Shown one piece after another: positions 33,718-44,157 of a DNA stretch of 64,000 nucleotides. The stretch is from Halichoerus grypus. Taxonomy: Eukaryota > Chordata > Mammalia > Carnivora > Phocidae. The notes under the pieces were generated by a model. That model ran no database searches, was not told the DNA's origin, and was given only the letters and a program-made list of their open reading frames with translations. The DNA lies in assembly GCF_964656455.1 (NCBI RefSeq), contig NC_135717.1, positions 147,388,308 to 147,452,307 on the forward strand. Reading direction: 5' to 3'. Position 1 is the first letter of the stretch; the number at the start of each line of letters is the position of its first letter. The position numbers were made by a program, and so were the translations under genes.

Positions 33718-33932
33718 GGGTGCCTGGGTGGCTCAGTTGGTTAAACGACTGCCTTCGGCTCGGGTCATGATCCTGGAGTACCGGGATCGAGTCCCACATC
33801 GGGCTCCCTGCTCGGCGGGGAGTTTGCTTCTCCCTCTGACCCTCCTCCCTCTCATGCTCTCTGTCTCTCATTGTCTCTCTCGCAAATAAATAAAATCTAG
33901 AAAAATAAAAAAATAAAAAAATAAAATAAAAT
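33718..33932 (+). mobile_element. Can-SINE with TSD, between ERV pro and pol
   Basis: Head GGGTGCCTGGGTGGCTCAG, a TTAAACGACTGCCTTCGG variant, body CGGGATCGAGTCCCACATCG, then CTCGCAAATAAATAAAATC and a long A-rich tail. TSD AAAATAATAAATATA lies at 33703-33717 and 33933-33947. Confidence 0.95.
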
Positions 33933-33954
33933 AAAATAATAAATATACCTCAAT

Positions 33955-34860
33955 ATAATCTTAAGGGAAAACATAAATTGAGGAAAAAATTCAGGAACTC
34001 TTAAAAGAACAAATTATCATGCTTACTACTTCAACATATAATAACCTAATCTGGACTGTAAAACAGCCAGATGGAACATATAGATATACAACAGATTATA
34101 GGAATTTAAACAAACATTTTCCAAAAATTGAGGAAGCACTCTTAGATACAGGCACTATAATATAAACAGTATCACCACTGGATCTGGAAATTATTATACA
34201 GTGATAAATTGATTTGACATGTTCTTTGCTATACCTACCAATTGATGAGAAAAGCTAGCCCTGACTGCATTCACATGGGAAGACAGACAATATCAGTTTA
34301 CTATGTTACCACAAGGATACCTTAACAGTTCACTAATACCCTCACCTTTCTAAAAGAAGATAACCAGACTTTTCAGGAAAACACAACATGCACACACAAA
34401 CCATCATTTCCTATCTTGATGATATTCTTATTTATGGTAATAACTTGGAAGAACAGGGTAAGGTCAAAATAGAGTTAATTGAATTCCTTACACTCAGAGA
34501 ATGGACAATCAATCCAGGTAAGATTCAAAGACCTCAAACTACAGTCAAATTTCTAGGTATAATTTGGTTCCCTGAAGGTAGAAAAATATGAGACCCAGTC
34601 ATAAACATACTAACTCTTGCCACAAAAGAAGAAACTCAGAAAGTAATAGGATGTTTGGATATTGGAAAAAGCACATACCATATATGGGGATAATATTAAG
34701 ACATATCTATGAAATAACTAGGAAAAGAAGGGAATGGAGTTGGACAGAGACTCAAGAGGCAGCCGTTAGTTATCTGAAAAGTGCTGCCAGAACTTTTAAT
34801 ACTTTGGCACCAGCTAATGAGGACTCTAAATACAAACTAAAGTGCCTATACTCATAAAGG
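33955..34860 (+). pseudogene. ERV reverse transcriptase (pol), broken
   Basis: The N-terminal fingers are recognisable at 34060-34115 as KQPDGTYRYTTDYRNLNK, the usual K-x-D-G-x-x-R-x-x-x-D-Y-R motif. The polymerase active site Y-L-D-D is at 34412-34423 (YLDDILIYG), followed by FLGIIW at about 34550 (the primer-grip region). Stops occur at about 34166 (in a frame from TGTII), 34200-34260 and 34590. Frames 34388-34591 and 34588-34857 are two consecutive pieces in different phases. The thumb and connection part is short. Reading polarity and order are clear, but no functional polymerase remains. Confidence 0.85.
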
Positions 34861-35688
34861 TTTGCAACATGGTCACTGTGGACTAAAGCACTGCATGACC
34901 CCAAATTTTATCCAGTTGGATTTTTAACTAGGAAGTTTCCATGGTCTGAAAATAGATACCAACCAATTGAAAGTCTCACTAGAGCACTCTATGAGGCCCT
35001 ACAAAATACAGAGCCAACAACAGATGCTCTACACTAACTGAGGAAATCTCAGCAATGCCAATAGTGGATTTGCCAGAGTTCCAAAGGGTGAGCGTGTTCA
35101 AGTCCAAGAAGTTGAGCAATGGGGACCATCCTTGCCCAGAAAACTAAAAAATGCATGGTTTATAGATGGATCAGCCTCTATAACACCATCCACAATATGA
35201 TGTGAGCTGTGCCCTTAAGGACTAATGATGGTCTAACTTTGTCAGAACCAGTATAATATGCTGAGCTAATAGCTATAAAACTGGCAATTGAAAGATCTGT
35301 TAAGTGAACACAGAATGAGTCTTTTCTCAAACTCATGGGCAGTAGCTAATGAAATAGCTATCTGGTCAAGAATGTGGAGAAACAAATAATTGGAAAATAG
35401 GAACTATGGACATATGGGGTAAAGACATATGACAGAATAGTGCAAACTTACATCTCCATATTTATTGTACATGTCTCAGCTCACACTATGGTAATGAAGT
35501 ACAATGATCAGGTAGGCAAACTCACTAGAAAAACTAATGAGGCTAGAATTCCTAAACTTTATCACAAAAACACCCACAATGATTCATAGATAAAAAGAGA
35601 GTCGAATCAAAATATGCATAAAGCAAAGGAACAGTGGATGATAAAACAGAAAAGGATAGATATGCCAATTGATAGAATTACAGTTGAC
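34861..35688 (+). pseudogene. ERV RNase H domain, broken
   Basis: After the polymerase comes FLTRKFPWSENRYQPIE (about 34920-34970), the tether/connection motif seen before RNase H. AWFIDGSASI at about 35153-35180 then carries the first catalytic Asp (35165) in the classic W-(F/Y)-x-D-G-S motif. Later catalytic residues are not clear. Stops and frame changes occur at several points, and a MITE at about 35690 ends the block. RNase H removes the RNA strand during reverse transcription. Confidence 0.65.
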
Positions 35689-35689
35689 C

Positions 35690-36021
35690 TTTGAATAATG
35701 CAGGGGTTAAGGGCACCAACCCCTGTGTAGTCAAAATTCCATCTATAACTTATGATGATTCTCCCATAACTTAACCTACTATTAAAGTTAAAACATAACC
35801 TACTCTTGACGGACTACCTAACTGATAATATAAACAGTCGATTAACACATACTTGGTATGTTATATGTAATATATACTATGTTCTTACAATAAAGTAAGC
35901 CAGAGAAAAAAGTTATTAAGAAAATCATAAGGAATAGAAAATACATCTGCAGTACTCTAATGTAAAAAATCCACATAGAAGTGGAGCCCCGCAATTCAAG
36001 CCCAGGTTGTTCAAGGATTAT
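35690..36021 (+). mobile_element. DNA transposon MITE (mariner/Tigger-type), in ERV pol
   Basis: Begins CAGTTGACCTTTGAATAATG and ends TTGTTCAAGGATTATC, imperfect inverted ends. The middle contains TAAACAGTCGATTAACACAT, TATGTTATATGTAATATATA, TCTTACAATAAAGTAAGCC and AATCCACATAGAAGTGGAG. I associate these with MER44/Tigger-like elements (from memory). It interrupts the retroviral frame between RNase H and the integrase. It would duplicate TA on insertion; the right junction is decayed. Confidence 0.7.
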
Positions 36022-36560
36022 CAGTGTTATATGGGCACATCATCAAAAGGGACACCCAGGCATACATGGCACTAAAAGCTGGTTGAAAACAAAAATATAT
36101 ATAAGCCAACTAAATATCTATAGTATCATATTAAAATGCAAGTATTGTAGGAAATTTAAAGCTTGGAAATCTTTAATCAAAACACCAAAGTTAAGGCTGA
36201 TAAATTCTTCCAAATTATACAAATTGATTATATAGGACCCTTGTTTATATCAGAGAGTAAACCATATGCATGCATTATTATAGACACATGGTCAGGAATA
36301 AGATTACCCTACTCCTGCAGAAATAATGATCAAAAATTCACCATCAGAATGGTGGAAATCTGAATTGTTTGCTATGGTATCCTATCCATCATAGAATCAG
36401 ACTAGGGAACCTGCTTCACAGGAAAAATAGTACAAGATTGGGCAAAAGACCAGGGTATAAGGAGAAACTTCCATTTACCTTACAATCCAGTTGCCTTTGA
36501 ATCAATTGAAAGATATAATGTCTTGCTTAAACAAAAGCTTAGATTGCTTATTAACAATCT
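36022..36560 (+). pseudogene. ERV integrase, broken
   Basis: The HHCC zinc-binding domain is visible at 36030-36160: H in WAHHQKGHPGIHG followed by C-x2-C in KCKYCRKF. The core begins at about 36220 with IDYIGPL, carrying the first catalytic Asp (36226-36228), and CIIIDTWSGIRLPY with the second Asp-like position. Two overlapping frames in different phases (35981-36235 and 36163-36363) imply one frameshift near 36165-36230. Text to 36560 (GKIVQDWAKDQGIRRNFH) resembles the rest of the core, with stops. No D-D-E motif can be completed. Confidence 0.8.
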
Positions 36561-38220
36561 AGACATGAAAACCCGGACTAAAGTAATATGGTAAGCAGCA
36601 AGGTCATTAACCCATTTATCTATAGAACTAACGGTAAAACAACTATAGAATCTATATTGCAACAACCCACAAAAGTAGAAATAACCACTAATAGCACGCC
36701 AAACACTAAGTTAAAGGGGGAAGTGCTAATGAAAAAACAAAATGGCACATATAATTTCAGTGAAATTATAGCACCTACCACTAATAAAACCTACTGGGTG
36801 ACCAAAGGACAAAACATATTACAGCAAATTAAAGAAAATAATACAATGTCTTTATAAAATTTTCAAGTATGAAAAACATCATCTTTTATTGTATCAACAC
36901 TGGATGCAGGCACTAAAAACACTGACGTTTACTCCATATATGATGGCTAGCAGACACATTTTTGTACAGCATCATTACCGAATGCCTAATATTTAGCCTA
37001 GCATGATACAGGACAATTACATTCAGGGCAGTACTGCAAGTAATAGCCATTACAGCTCTAGATTCCCTTGAGTGACAAGAATAACAACAAGAAATAATTA
37101 GTGGGTCAGTGTGGGACACTATTTTGTCTATTGCCCATGACTGCATACCATACTTACTGCAGCTATGGATAATCCACAGATAGCACCAACAATAGCAGTT
37201 GTTCAACCATTCCAAACTGGAATGCCACCCTCTAGTCAGGATACGACTTTATCATTTGTGACATCTTCCACTTCTTCCACAGATCATTATCCTTGTCACC
37301 TTATTACAACTGAGAACTTACAGGATTGCCAGTATCACCAGATTCACTGGCATTACCAAGCCCAACCTTTCCACCCCATCCTTTCCTATCAGCAGCATCT
37401 ATTCCCTGGGAAACCTCTGATGAAGGGAGAAACCTTGTATTGTAGGAAGCTGATGAAGCAGTGGAAACTTCCATTTCAATCTCCCCCAAATCAACATGGA
37501 TCCTGAACAATGCCCCTATTATATTAGACACCAACTCAGAGGATGAGGATCGGTCTGACCTACTATATGAATGTCTCATGGTATTATAACCTAGCATACA
37601 CACCAAGTCAACTAGGTACTTTACTTTATTCTTTACCTCTACCTTGGCTTACTGAATTAAGTGCAGTATCAGACATATGGCAAAGACCTTGAGAAAATAA
37701 CCCCAATTTAATTCCTGATTTACTTTGTGTGCTAGCATTTCATTGTAAAAGAGCAGATGCTGAATATGCAGAATGGGTACCTGTATACCCACAGCCAAGA
37801 CCCTTTCCAAATCTTATGGCTACTTATTTACTAGGTCAACTTGCTGCTTTTGCTCATTTAGAATCTGGAGACTAGTTATCCATCCATTTGGTATCCCCAG
37901 ACATTGCATGTTCTTAAGTTGCTTATTATTTTCTGTTTAATGAAGAGAAGCCTACATATTAATGGCATAAATAACTCTGTTTCACCCTCTGCACCCTCAG
38001 CATCCAGTTCTAACACAGCTACATCTCCTACTTCATCCAAAAGTGAAATATCTTAAGTTAGCCCTCTCACAACTACCACTAATCCTTACCCAATACATCA
38101 AAATCTTATGCAATTTCAAGGCAAAAAGTTGGCTTTAGCAATAGACCAAGCATAGCTACAAGAAATTACAAAAATGGCCACATACACACATACTAATAAG
38201 GATATATTAGAAATATATTT
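36561..38220 (+). pseudogene. ERV interior, not assigned
   Basis: About 1.65 kb between the integrase core and the nested L1. It contains frames of 89 (36588-36857) and 113 codons (37165-37506) in retroviral orientation. The first reads as an integrase C-terminal-like piece (KTYWVTKGQNILQQIKENN). The second is Ser/Thr/Pro/His/Gln-rich. A further conceptual stretch near 37740-37880 reads FHCKRADAEYAEWVPVYP. I do not recognise these. Possibilities are the start of env, an accessory gene, or displaced gag-like sequence. Confidence 0.45.
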
Positions 38221-38330
38221 AGGGCACCTGGCTGGCTCAGAGAGTAGAGCACGCAACTCTTGATCAGGGGGTCATGAGTTCAAACCCCATGTTGGGGATA
38301 GAGTTTACTTAAAAAAAAAAAGAAAGAAAA
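38221..38330 (+). mobile_element. Short old-type Can-SINE in ERV
   Basis: A roughly 110 bp SINE of the short type: GGGCACCTGGCTGGCTCAG, GCACGCAACTCTTGATC, GAGTTCAAACCCCATGTTGG, GTTTACTTAAAAAA. It is flanked by AATATATTTA on both sides (38211-38220 and after the tail, about 38329-38338). It lacks the 100 bp CT-rich body of the other SINEs. Confidence 0.88.
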
Positions 38331-38353
38331 TATATTTAAATTATTGTGCAAAA

Positions 38354-39220
38354 GGGGTGTTAAAAAAGATGGCAGAGGATTAGGGGAACCTATTCCAACT
38401 GGTCCCCTGAATGGAGCTGTATATCTACCAGACCACTCAGAACACCCATGAAATCAGCCTGAGATGTAAGAAGAAGATCTGGATCTCTACAAACAGAAAA
38501 TTGCAGGTGGTTGGTTTAGAGGTATGAAGCTGTGAGCCATGATTCCGTGGGCAGATATCGGAAGACAAATGGAAGGGGGAAGGAGCCGTGGGGATCCTGC
38601 ACTGCCAGTGAGTGAAAGCCAACAGCGCTGGGGATGGGGCACAGACTTGCAGACTGGTAGCAGCTGGGAAAGGACTTTAGGGCAGGCCCTCCCACCCCCT
38701 GACTGAAACCTGGAGCGTCGGGGCTGCATATGCGAACTGGAGACGGCTGGCGGTTGTAGAAGCACAAAGGGCAAAGACATGTCCCGACCTGGAGGTGAGG
38801 ACTGGGAGTGCTGCTGAGGGGTGCACAACCCAGGACGCTGCAGTTTTTAGCAGCACAGACAGAAACGGAGATAATGTGGCCTGGAGAGCTCACTGAAGAA
38901 CAGACCGATCTCTCTGTTCTGAGGCAGAGGATTGGAAACCGTCTCTTCTGCTCTCTTGGAAGACATGGAAAGCCACCAGAGAACAAAGGTCCCAAAAAAA
39001 CGGTTTTCACTGACCCCATCCCCCCCCCCCACAGGGGGCAGGGCAACTTTGCCCAAACAGGATTGCCTGAGTTAACAGTGCAGCAGGCCCCTCCTCCAGA
39101 AGACAGGCTGGGAGAACAAGAGGCCGACAACCTTAAGGTCCCTAGAAAACAGGTGCATCTTGCTTGGGTTCTGGTCAATAATTTGGACTCTGTACATTCC
39201 CTCAACCACCCCTCAACAAA
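38354..39220 (+). promoter_or_regulatory. L1 5' UTR (internal promoter region)
   Basis: GC-richer than anything else nearby. Starts AAAGATGGCAGAGGATTAGG and continues with GGAGCTGTATATCTACC. L1 5' UTRs hold an internal pol II promoter. It contains a 138-codon sense frame ending on the ORF1 start and a 242-codon antisense frame (both in findings). A run of ten C's lies at 39021-39030. Confidence 0.8.
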
Positions 39221-40110
39221 ATGACAAGGAGGTGGAACCCCCAAAATAGGAAAGACTCAGAGACTGTGACTTCTGCCACAGATTTACAAATGGATACAGA
39301 TACAACCAAGATGTTGGAAATGGACTTCAGGGTAACAGTTATGAAGACGATAGCTAGAATGGAGAAATCGATAATGGCAACATAGAGTCTCTAAGGGCAG
39401 AAATGAAAGCTGAACTGGCATAATTTAAAAATGCTATCAACGAGATCCAATCTAATCTAGATACTCTAACAGCTAGGGTAAGCGAGGCAGAAGAACGAAT
39501 TAGTGATCTAGAAGACTAATTGGTAGAAAAGAAGGAAAAAGAGGAGGCCTGAGAAAAACAGCTTATAATCCATGAAAACAGAATTAGAGAAATAAATGAT
39601 GCCAAGAAATGTTCCAATGTCAGAATTATTGGGATCCCTGAGGGGATGGAGAGAGAAAGAGGACTTGAAGATATATTTGAGCAAATCGTAACTGAGAACT
39701 TCCCTAATCTGGGGAATGAAACAAACATTCGTGTCCTAAAGGCAGAGAGGACCCCTCCCAAGATCAAGGAAAACAGGCCAACACCCCGGCATGTAATAGT
39801 AGAACTCGCAAATCTTAGAACCAAGGAAACTATCCTAAGGACAGTTAGGGGGAAGAGATTCCTTACGTACAGAGGGAGGAACATCAGAATAACGTCAGAC
39901 CTATCCACAGAGACCTGGCAAGCCAAAAAGGGCTGGCAAGACATATTCAGGGTACTAAAGGAGAAGAACATGCAGCCAAGAATACTTTATCCAGCAAGGC
40001 TGTCATTTAGACTGGATGGAGAGATGCAGAGCTTCCAAGACCTGCAGAAACTGAAAGAATATGTGACCACTAAGCCGGACCTATTAGAAATATTAAAGGG
40101 GGTTCTATAA
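39221..40110 (+). pseudogene. L1 ORF1 pseudogene (RNA-binding protein)
   Basis: The ATG at 39221 opens MTRRWNPQNRKDSETVTSA, the usual basic L1 ORF1p start in carnivores (from memory). The frame is interrupted by stops at about 39383-39440 and 39520-39552 and shifts phase. The C-terminal half is open from 39646 to 40110 (154 codons). It holds the RRM-like part (REGTNIRVLKAER-type text, here NETNIRVLKAERTPPK) and the C-terminal domain (RHVIVELANL, ARLSFRLDGEM). In intact L1 the protein trimerises through a coiled coil and coats L1 RNA. The coiled-coil half is the broken part here. Confidence 0.88.
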
Positions 40111-40189
40111 AAGGAGAAAGACCCTAAGAGTGGTACAGAACAGAAATTTACAAGAGACAATCTATAGAAACAAGGACTTCACAGGCAAC

Positions 40190-41012
40190 ATGATGACAAT
40201 TAATTCATATCTTTCAAAAATCACTCTCAATGTGAACGGCTTAAATGCTCCCATCAAATGGCACAGGGTTGCAGATTGGATAAAAAGACAGGACCCAAAC
40301 ATATGCTGTCTACAAGAGACTCATTTTGAACCTAAAGATACATCCAGACTGAAAGTGAAGGGATGGAGATCCATCTTCCATGCCAATGGACCTCAAAAGA
40401 AAGTTGGGGTAGCAATTCTTATATCAGACAAATTAGATTTTAAGCTAAAGACTGTAGTTAGAGACACAGAAGGACACTACATCATTCTTAAAGGGTCTAT
40501 CCAACAAGAAGATCTAACAGTTGTAAATATCTACACGCCCAACATGGGAGCAGCCAACTCCATAAGCCAACTGTTAACCAAAATAAAGAGCCATATTGAT
40601 AATAATACGTTAATTGTAGGAGACCTCAATGCTCCACTCTCAGCAATAGATAGATCATCTAAGCAGAAAATAACAAAGAAACAAGAGCTTTGAATGACAC
40701 ACTGGACCAGATGGACCTCATAGATATATACAGAACATTCCACCCTAAAACAACAGCATACTCATTCTTCTCGAGTGCACATGGAACTTTCTCCAGAATA
40801 GACCACATTCTGCGTCACAAATCAGGTCTCAACCAATACCAAAAGATTGAGATTATTCCCTGCATATTCTCAGACCACAATGCTTTAAAACTGGAACTCA
40901 ATCACAAGAAAAAATTTGGAAAAAATTTACACACTTGGAAGCTAAAGAACACTCTGCTCAAAATGTTTGGGTCGACCAGGAAATCAAAGAAGAACTTAAA
41001 ACAATTCATGGA
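40190..41012 (+). pseudogene. L1 ORF2 endonuclease domain, frameshifted
   Basis: Starts at ATGATG (40190/40193), 80 bases after ORF1, as MMTINSYLSKITLNVNGLN. The apurinic-type endonuclease residues are visible: N in LNVNGLNAP, E in LQETHF, D-x-N in GDLNAPLS, and the S-D-H block in FSDHNALKLEL. A frame change at about 40690 splits it (first frame ends KKQEL, second starts at 40690). The SINE at 41013 then cuts the linker. The enzyme nicks target DNA at TTTT/A-like sites. Confidence 0.9.
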
Positions 41013-41214
41013 GGGGCGCCTGGGTGGCTCAGTTGGTTAAGCGACTGCCTTCGGCTCAGGTCATGATCCTGGAGTCCCAGGATCGAGTCCCGCATCGGGC
41101 TCCCTGCTCGGCAGGGAGTCTGCTTCTCCCTCTGACCCTTCTCCCTCTCATGCTCTCTGTCTCTCATTCTCTCTCTCGCAAATAAATAAATAAAATCTTT
41201 AAAAAAAAAAAAAA
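41013..41214 (+). mobile_element. Can-SINE with TSD, inside L1 ORF2
   Basis: Complete SINE (GGGGCGCCTGGGTGGCTCAG to a pure A16 tail) with exact TSD AACAATTCATGGA at 41000-41012 and 41215-41227. The subfamily (GATCCTGGAGTCCC, CTCTGACCCTTCTCCCTCTC) equals that at 33718. A long uninterrupted A tail suggests that it is among the youngest insertions here. It breaks L1 ORF2 between the endonuclease and the RT. Confidence 0.97.
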
Positions 41215-42949
41215 AACAATTCATGGAAACCAATACGAACAAAAACACATCGATCCAAAATCACCTGCAAAGGTGGTTCTAAGGGGGAAATACATAGCCA
41301 TCCAAGCCTCACTCAAAAAAAATAGAAAAATCCCAAATTCACCAACTGACTTTACACCTTAAAGAACTGGAGAAAAAGCATAAACGATGCCTAAGCCAGG
41401 CATTAGAAGAGAAATAATTAAGATTAGAGCAGAGATCAATGAATTAGAAACCAGAAACACAGTAGATCAGATCAATGAAATTAGAAGTTGGTTATTTGGA
41501 AAGAATTAATAAGATCGATAAACCACTGGCCAGACTTATCCAAAAGAAAAGAGAAAGGACCCAAATTAATAAAATTATGAATGAAAGGGGAGAGATCATG
41601 ACTAACACCAAGGAAATAGAAACAATTATTAGAAATTATTATCAACAATCATATGCCAATAAATTAAGCAACCTGGAAGAAATGGATGCCTTCCTGGAAA
41701 CCTATAAACTGCCAAGACTGAAACAGGAAGAAATTGACAACCTGAATAGGCCAATAACCAGTAATGAGATTGAAGCAGTGATCAAAAACCTCCCCCAAAA
41801 AAAGAGTCCAGGGCCTGATGGATTCCCTGGGGAATTCTACCAAACATTCAAAGAAGAAATAATACTTATTCTCCTGAAGCTGTTTCAAAAAATAGAAACA
41901 GAAGGAAAGCTTCCAGACTCATTCTATGAGGCCAGCATTATCTTAATCCCCAAACCAGGCAAAGACCCCATCAAAAAGAAGAATTTCAGACCGATATCCC
42001 TGATGAATATGGATTCCAAAATTCTCAACAAACTCCTAGCTAATAGGATCCAACAATACATTAAAAGGATCATCCATCACGACAAACTGGGATTTATCTC
42101 CGGGATGCAAGGGTGGTTCAACATTCGAAATCAACCAATGTGATAGAACACATTAATAAGAGGAGAGAGAAGAACCATATGGTCCTCTCAATTGATGCAG
42201 AAAAGGCATTTGACAAAATACAGCATCCTTTCCTAATTAAAACTCTTCAGAGTATAGGGATAGAGAGAACAATCCTCAAGTTCATAAAATCCATCTATGA
42301 AAAACTCACAGCAAATATCATCCTCAATGGGGAAAAGCCGAGAGCCTTTCCCTTAAGATCAGGAACACGTCAAGGATGCTCACTCTCGCCACTACTGCTC
42401 AACATAGTACTAGAAGTCCTAGCAACAGCAATCAGACAACAAAAAGAAATAAAAGGTATTCAAATTGGCAAAGAAGAAGTCAAACTCTCTCCCTTCACAG
42501 ATGACATGATACTTTATGTGGAAAATCCAAAAGACTCCACCCCCAAATTACTAGAACTCATACAGCAATTCAGTAATGTGGCAGGATACAAAATCAATGC
42601 ACAGAAATCAGTTGCTTTCTTATACACTAACAATGCAACTGTAGCAAGAGAAATTAGAGAATCGATTCCATTTACAATGGCACCAAAAACCATAAGATAC
42701 CTTGGAATAAACCTAACCAAAGAGGTAAAGGATCTATACTCTAGGAACTACAGAACACTCATGAAAGAAATTGAAGAAGACACAGAAAGATGGAAAAACA
42801 TTCCATGCTCATGGATTGGAAGAATAAACATTGTTAAAATGTCTATGCTACCCAGAGCAATCTATACCTTCAATGCCATCCCGATCAAAATTTCAATGAC
42901 ATTTTTCAAAGTGCTGGGACAAACAATCCTAAAGTTTGTATGGATTTAG
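41215..42949 (+). pseudogene. L1 ORF2 reverse transcriptase domain, broken
   Basis: The Z/linker (41475-41790, [15 protein letters not shown]) leads to RT motifs: [52 protein letters not shown], and the active-site F-T-D-D-M (Asp pair at 42500-42505). Usual L1s read F-A-D-D-M, so the Ala-to-Thr change is a local substitution. The frame changes at about 42113-42143 (after GWFNIRNQ). A stop at 42947 follows KFVW, where the consensus would go on. Identity to other L1 RTs is obvious. Confidence 0.92.
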
Positions 42950-44157
42950 AGAAGATCCCGAATCGCCAAGGAAATGTTAAAAAAGAAAAATAAAGCTGGG
43001 GCATCACGTTGCCTGATTTCAAGCTATATTACAAAGCCGTGGTCACCAAGACAGCATAGTACTGGCACAAAAACAGACAAATAGACCATTGGAACAGAAT
43101 AGAGAGCCCAGATATGGACCCTCAACTCTATGGTCAAATAATCTTCGACAAGGCAGGAAAAAATATGCAATGGAAAAAAGACAGTCTCTTCAATAAATGG
43201 TGCTGGGAAAATTGGACAGCTATATACAGAAGAATGAAAATCAACCATTCTCTAACACCATACACAAAGATAAACTCAAAATGAATGAAATACCTCAATG
43301 TGAGACAGGAATCCATCAAAATCCGAGAGAACATAGGCAGTAATCTCTTCAACATTAGCCACAGCAACTTCTTTCAAGATACATCTTCAAGGCAAGTGAA
43401 ACAAAAGGGAAAATGAACTTTTGGGACTTCATCAAGATAAAATGCTTCTGCACAGCATAGGAAACAGTCAACGAAACAAGAGGCAACCCACAGAATGGGA
43501 GAAGATATTTGCAAATGACACTGCAGACAAAGGGCTGATTTCCAAGATCTATAAAGAACTTCTCAAACTCAACACCCAAAAAACAAATAATCAAGTCAAA
43601 AAATGGGCAGAAGGTATGAACAGACTTTTCAAAAGAAGACATACAAATGGCTAACGGACACATGAAAAAAATGTTCATCATCATTAGCCATCAGGGAAAT
43701 TCAAATCAAAACCACATTGAGATACCACCTTACACCAGTTAGAATGGCAAAAATCGACAAGGCAAGAAACAACAAATGTTGGAGAGGTTGTGAGAAAGGG
43801 GAAACCTCTTACACTATTGGTGGGAATGCAAGCTGGTATAGCCACTTTGGAAAACACTATGGAGGTTCCTTAAAAAATCAAAAATAGAGCTACCCTATGA
43901 CCCAGCAATTGCACTACTGGGTATTTAACCCCAAAGACACAGATGTAGTGAAAAGAAGGGCCATATGCACCCCAATGTTCATAGCAGCAATGTCTGCAAT
44001 AGCCAAACTGTGGAAAGTGCCTAGAGGCCCTTCAACAGATGAATGGATAAAGAAGATGTGGTCCATATACACAATGGAATATTACTCAGCCATCAGAAAG
44101 ATGAATACCCAACTTTTACATCAACATGGATGGGACTGGAGGAGATTATGCTAAGTG
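42950..44157 (+). pseudogene. L1 ORF2 C-terminal domain, many stops
   Basis: ORF2 text continues in several phases: TLPDFKLYYKAVV..., [16 protein letters not shown], the Cys-rich region [11 protein letters not shown] and [16 protein letters not shown], finishing HQHGWDWRRLC at 44154. Stops occur at about 43281, 43413, 43540 and others. In intact L1 this region is needed for retrotransposition. The 43070-43160 part was the template for the inverted copy in the 3' UTR. Confidence 0.88.
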
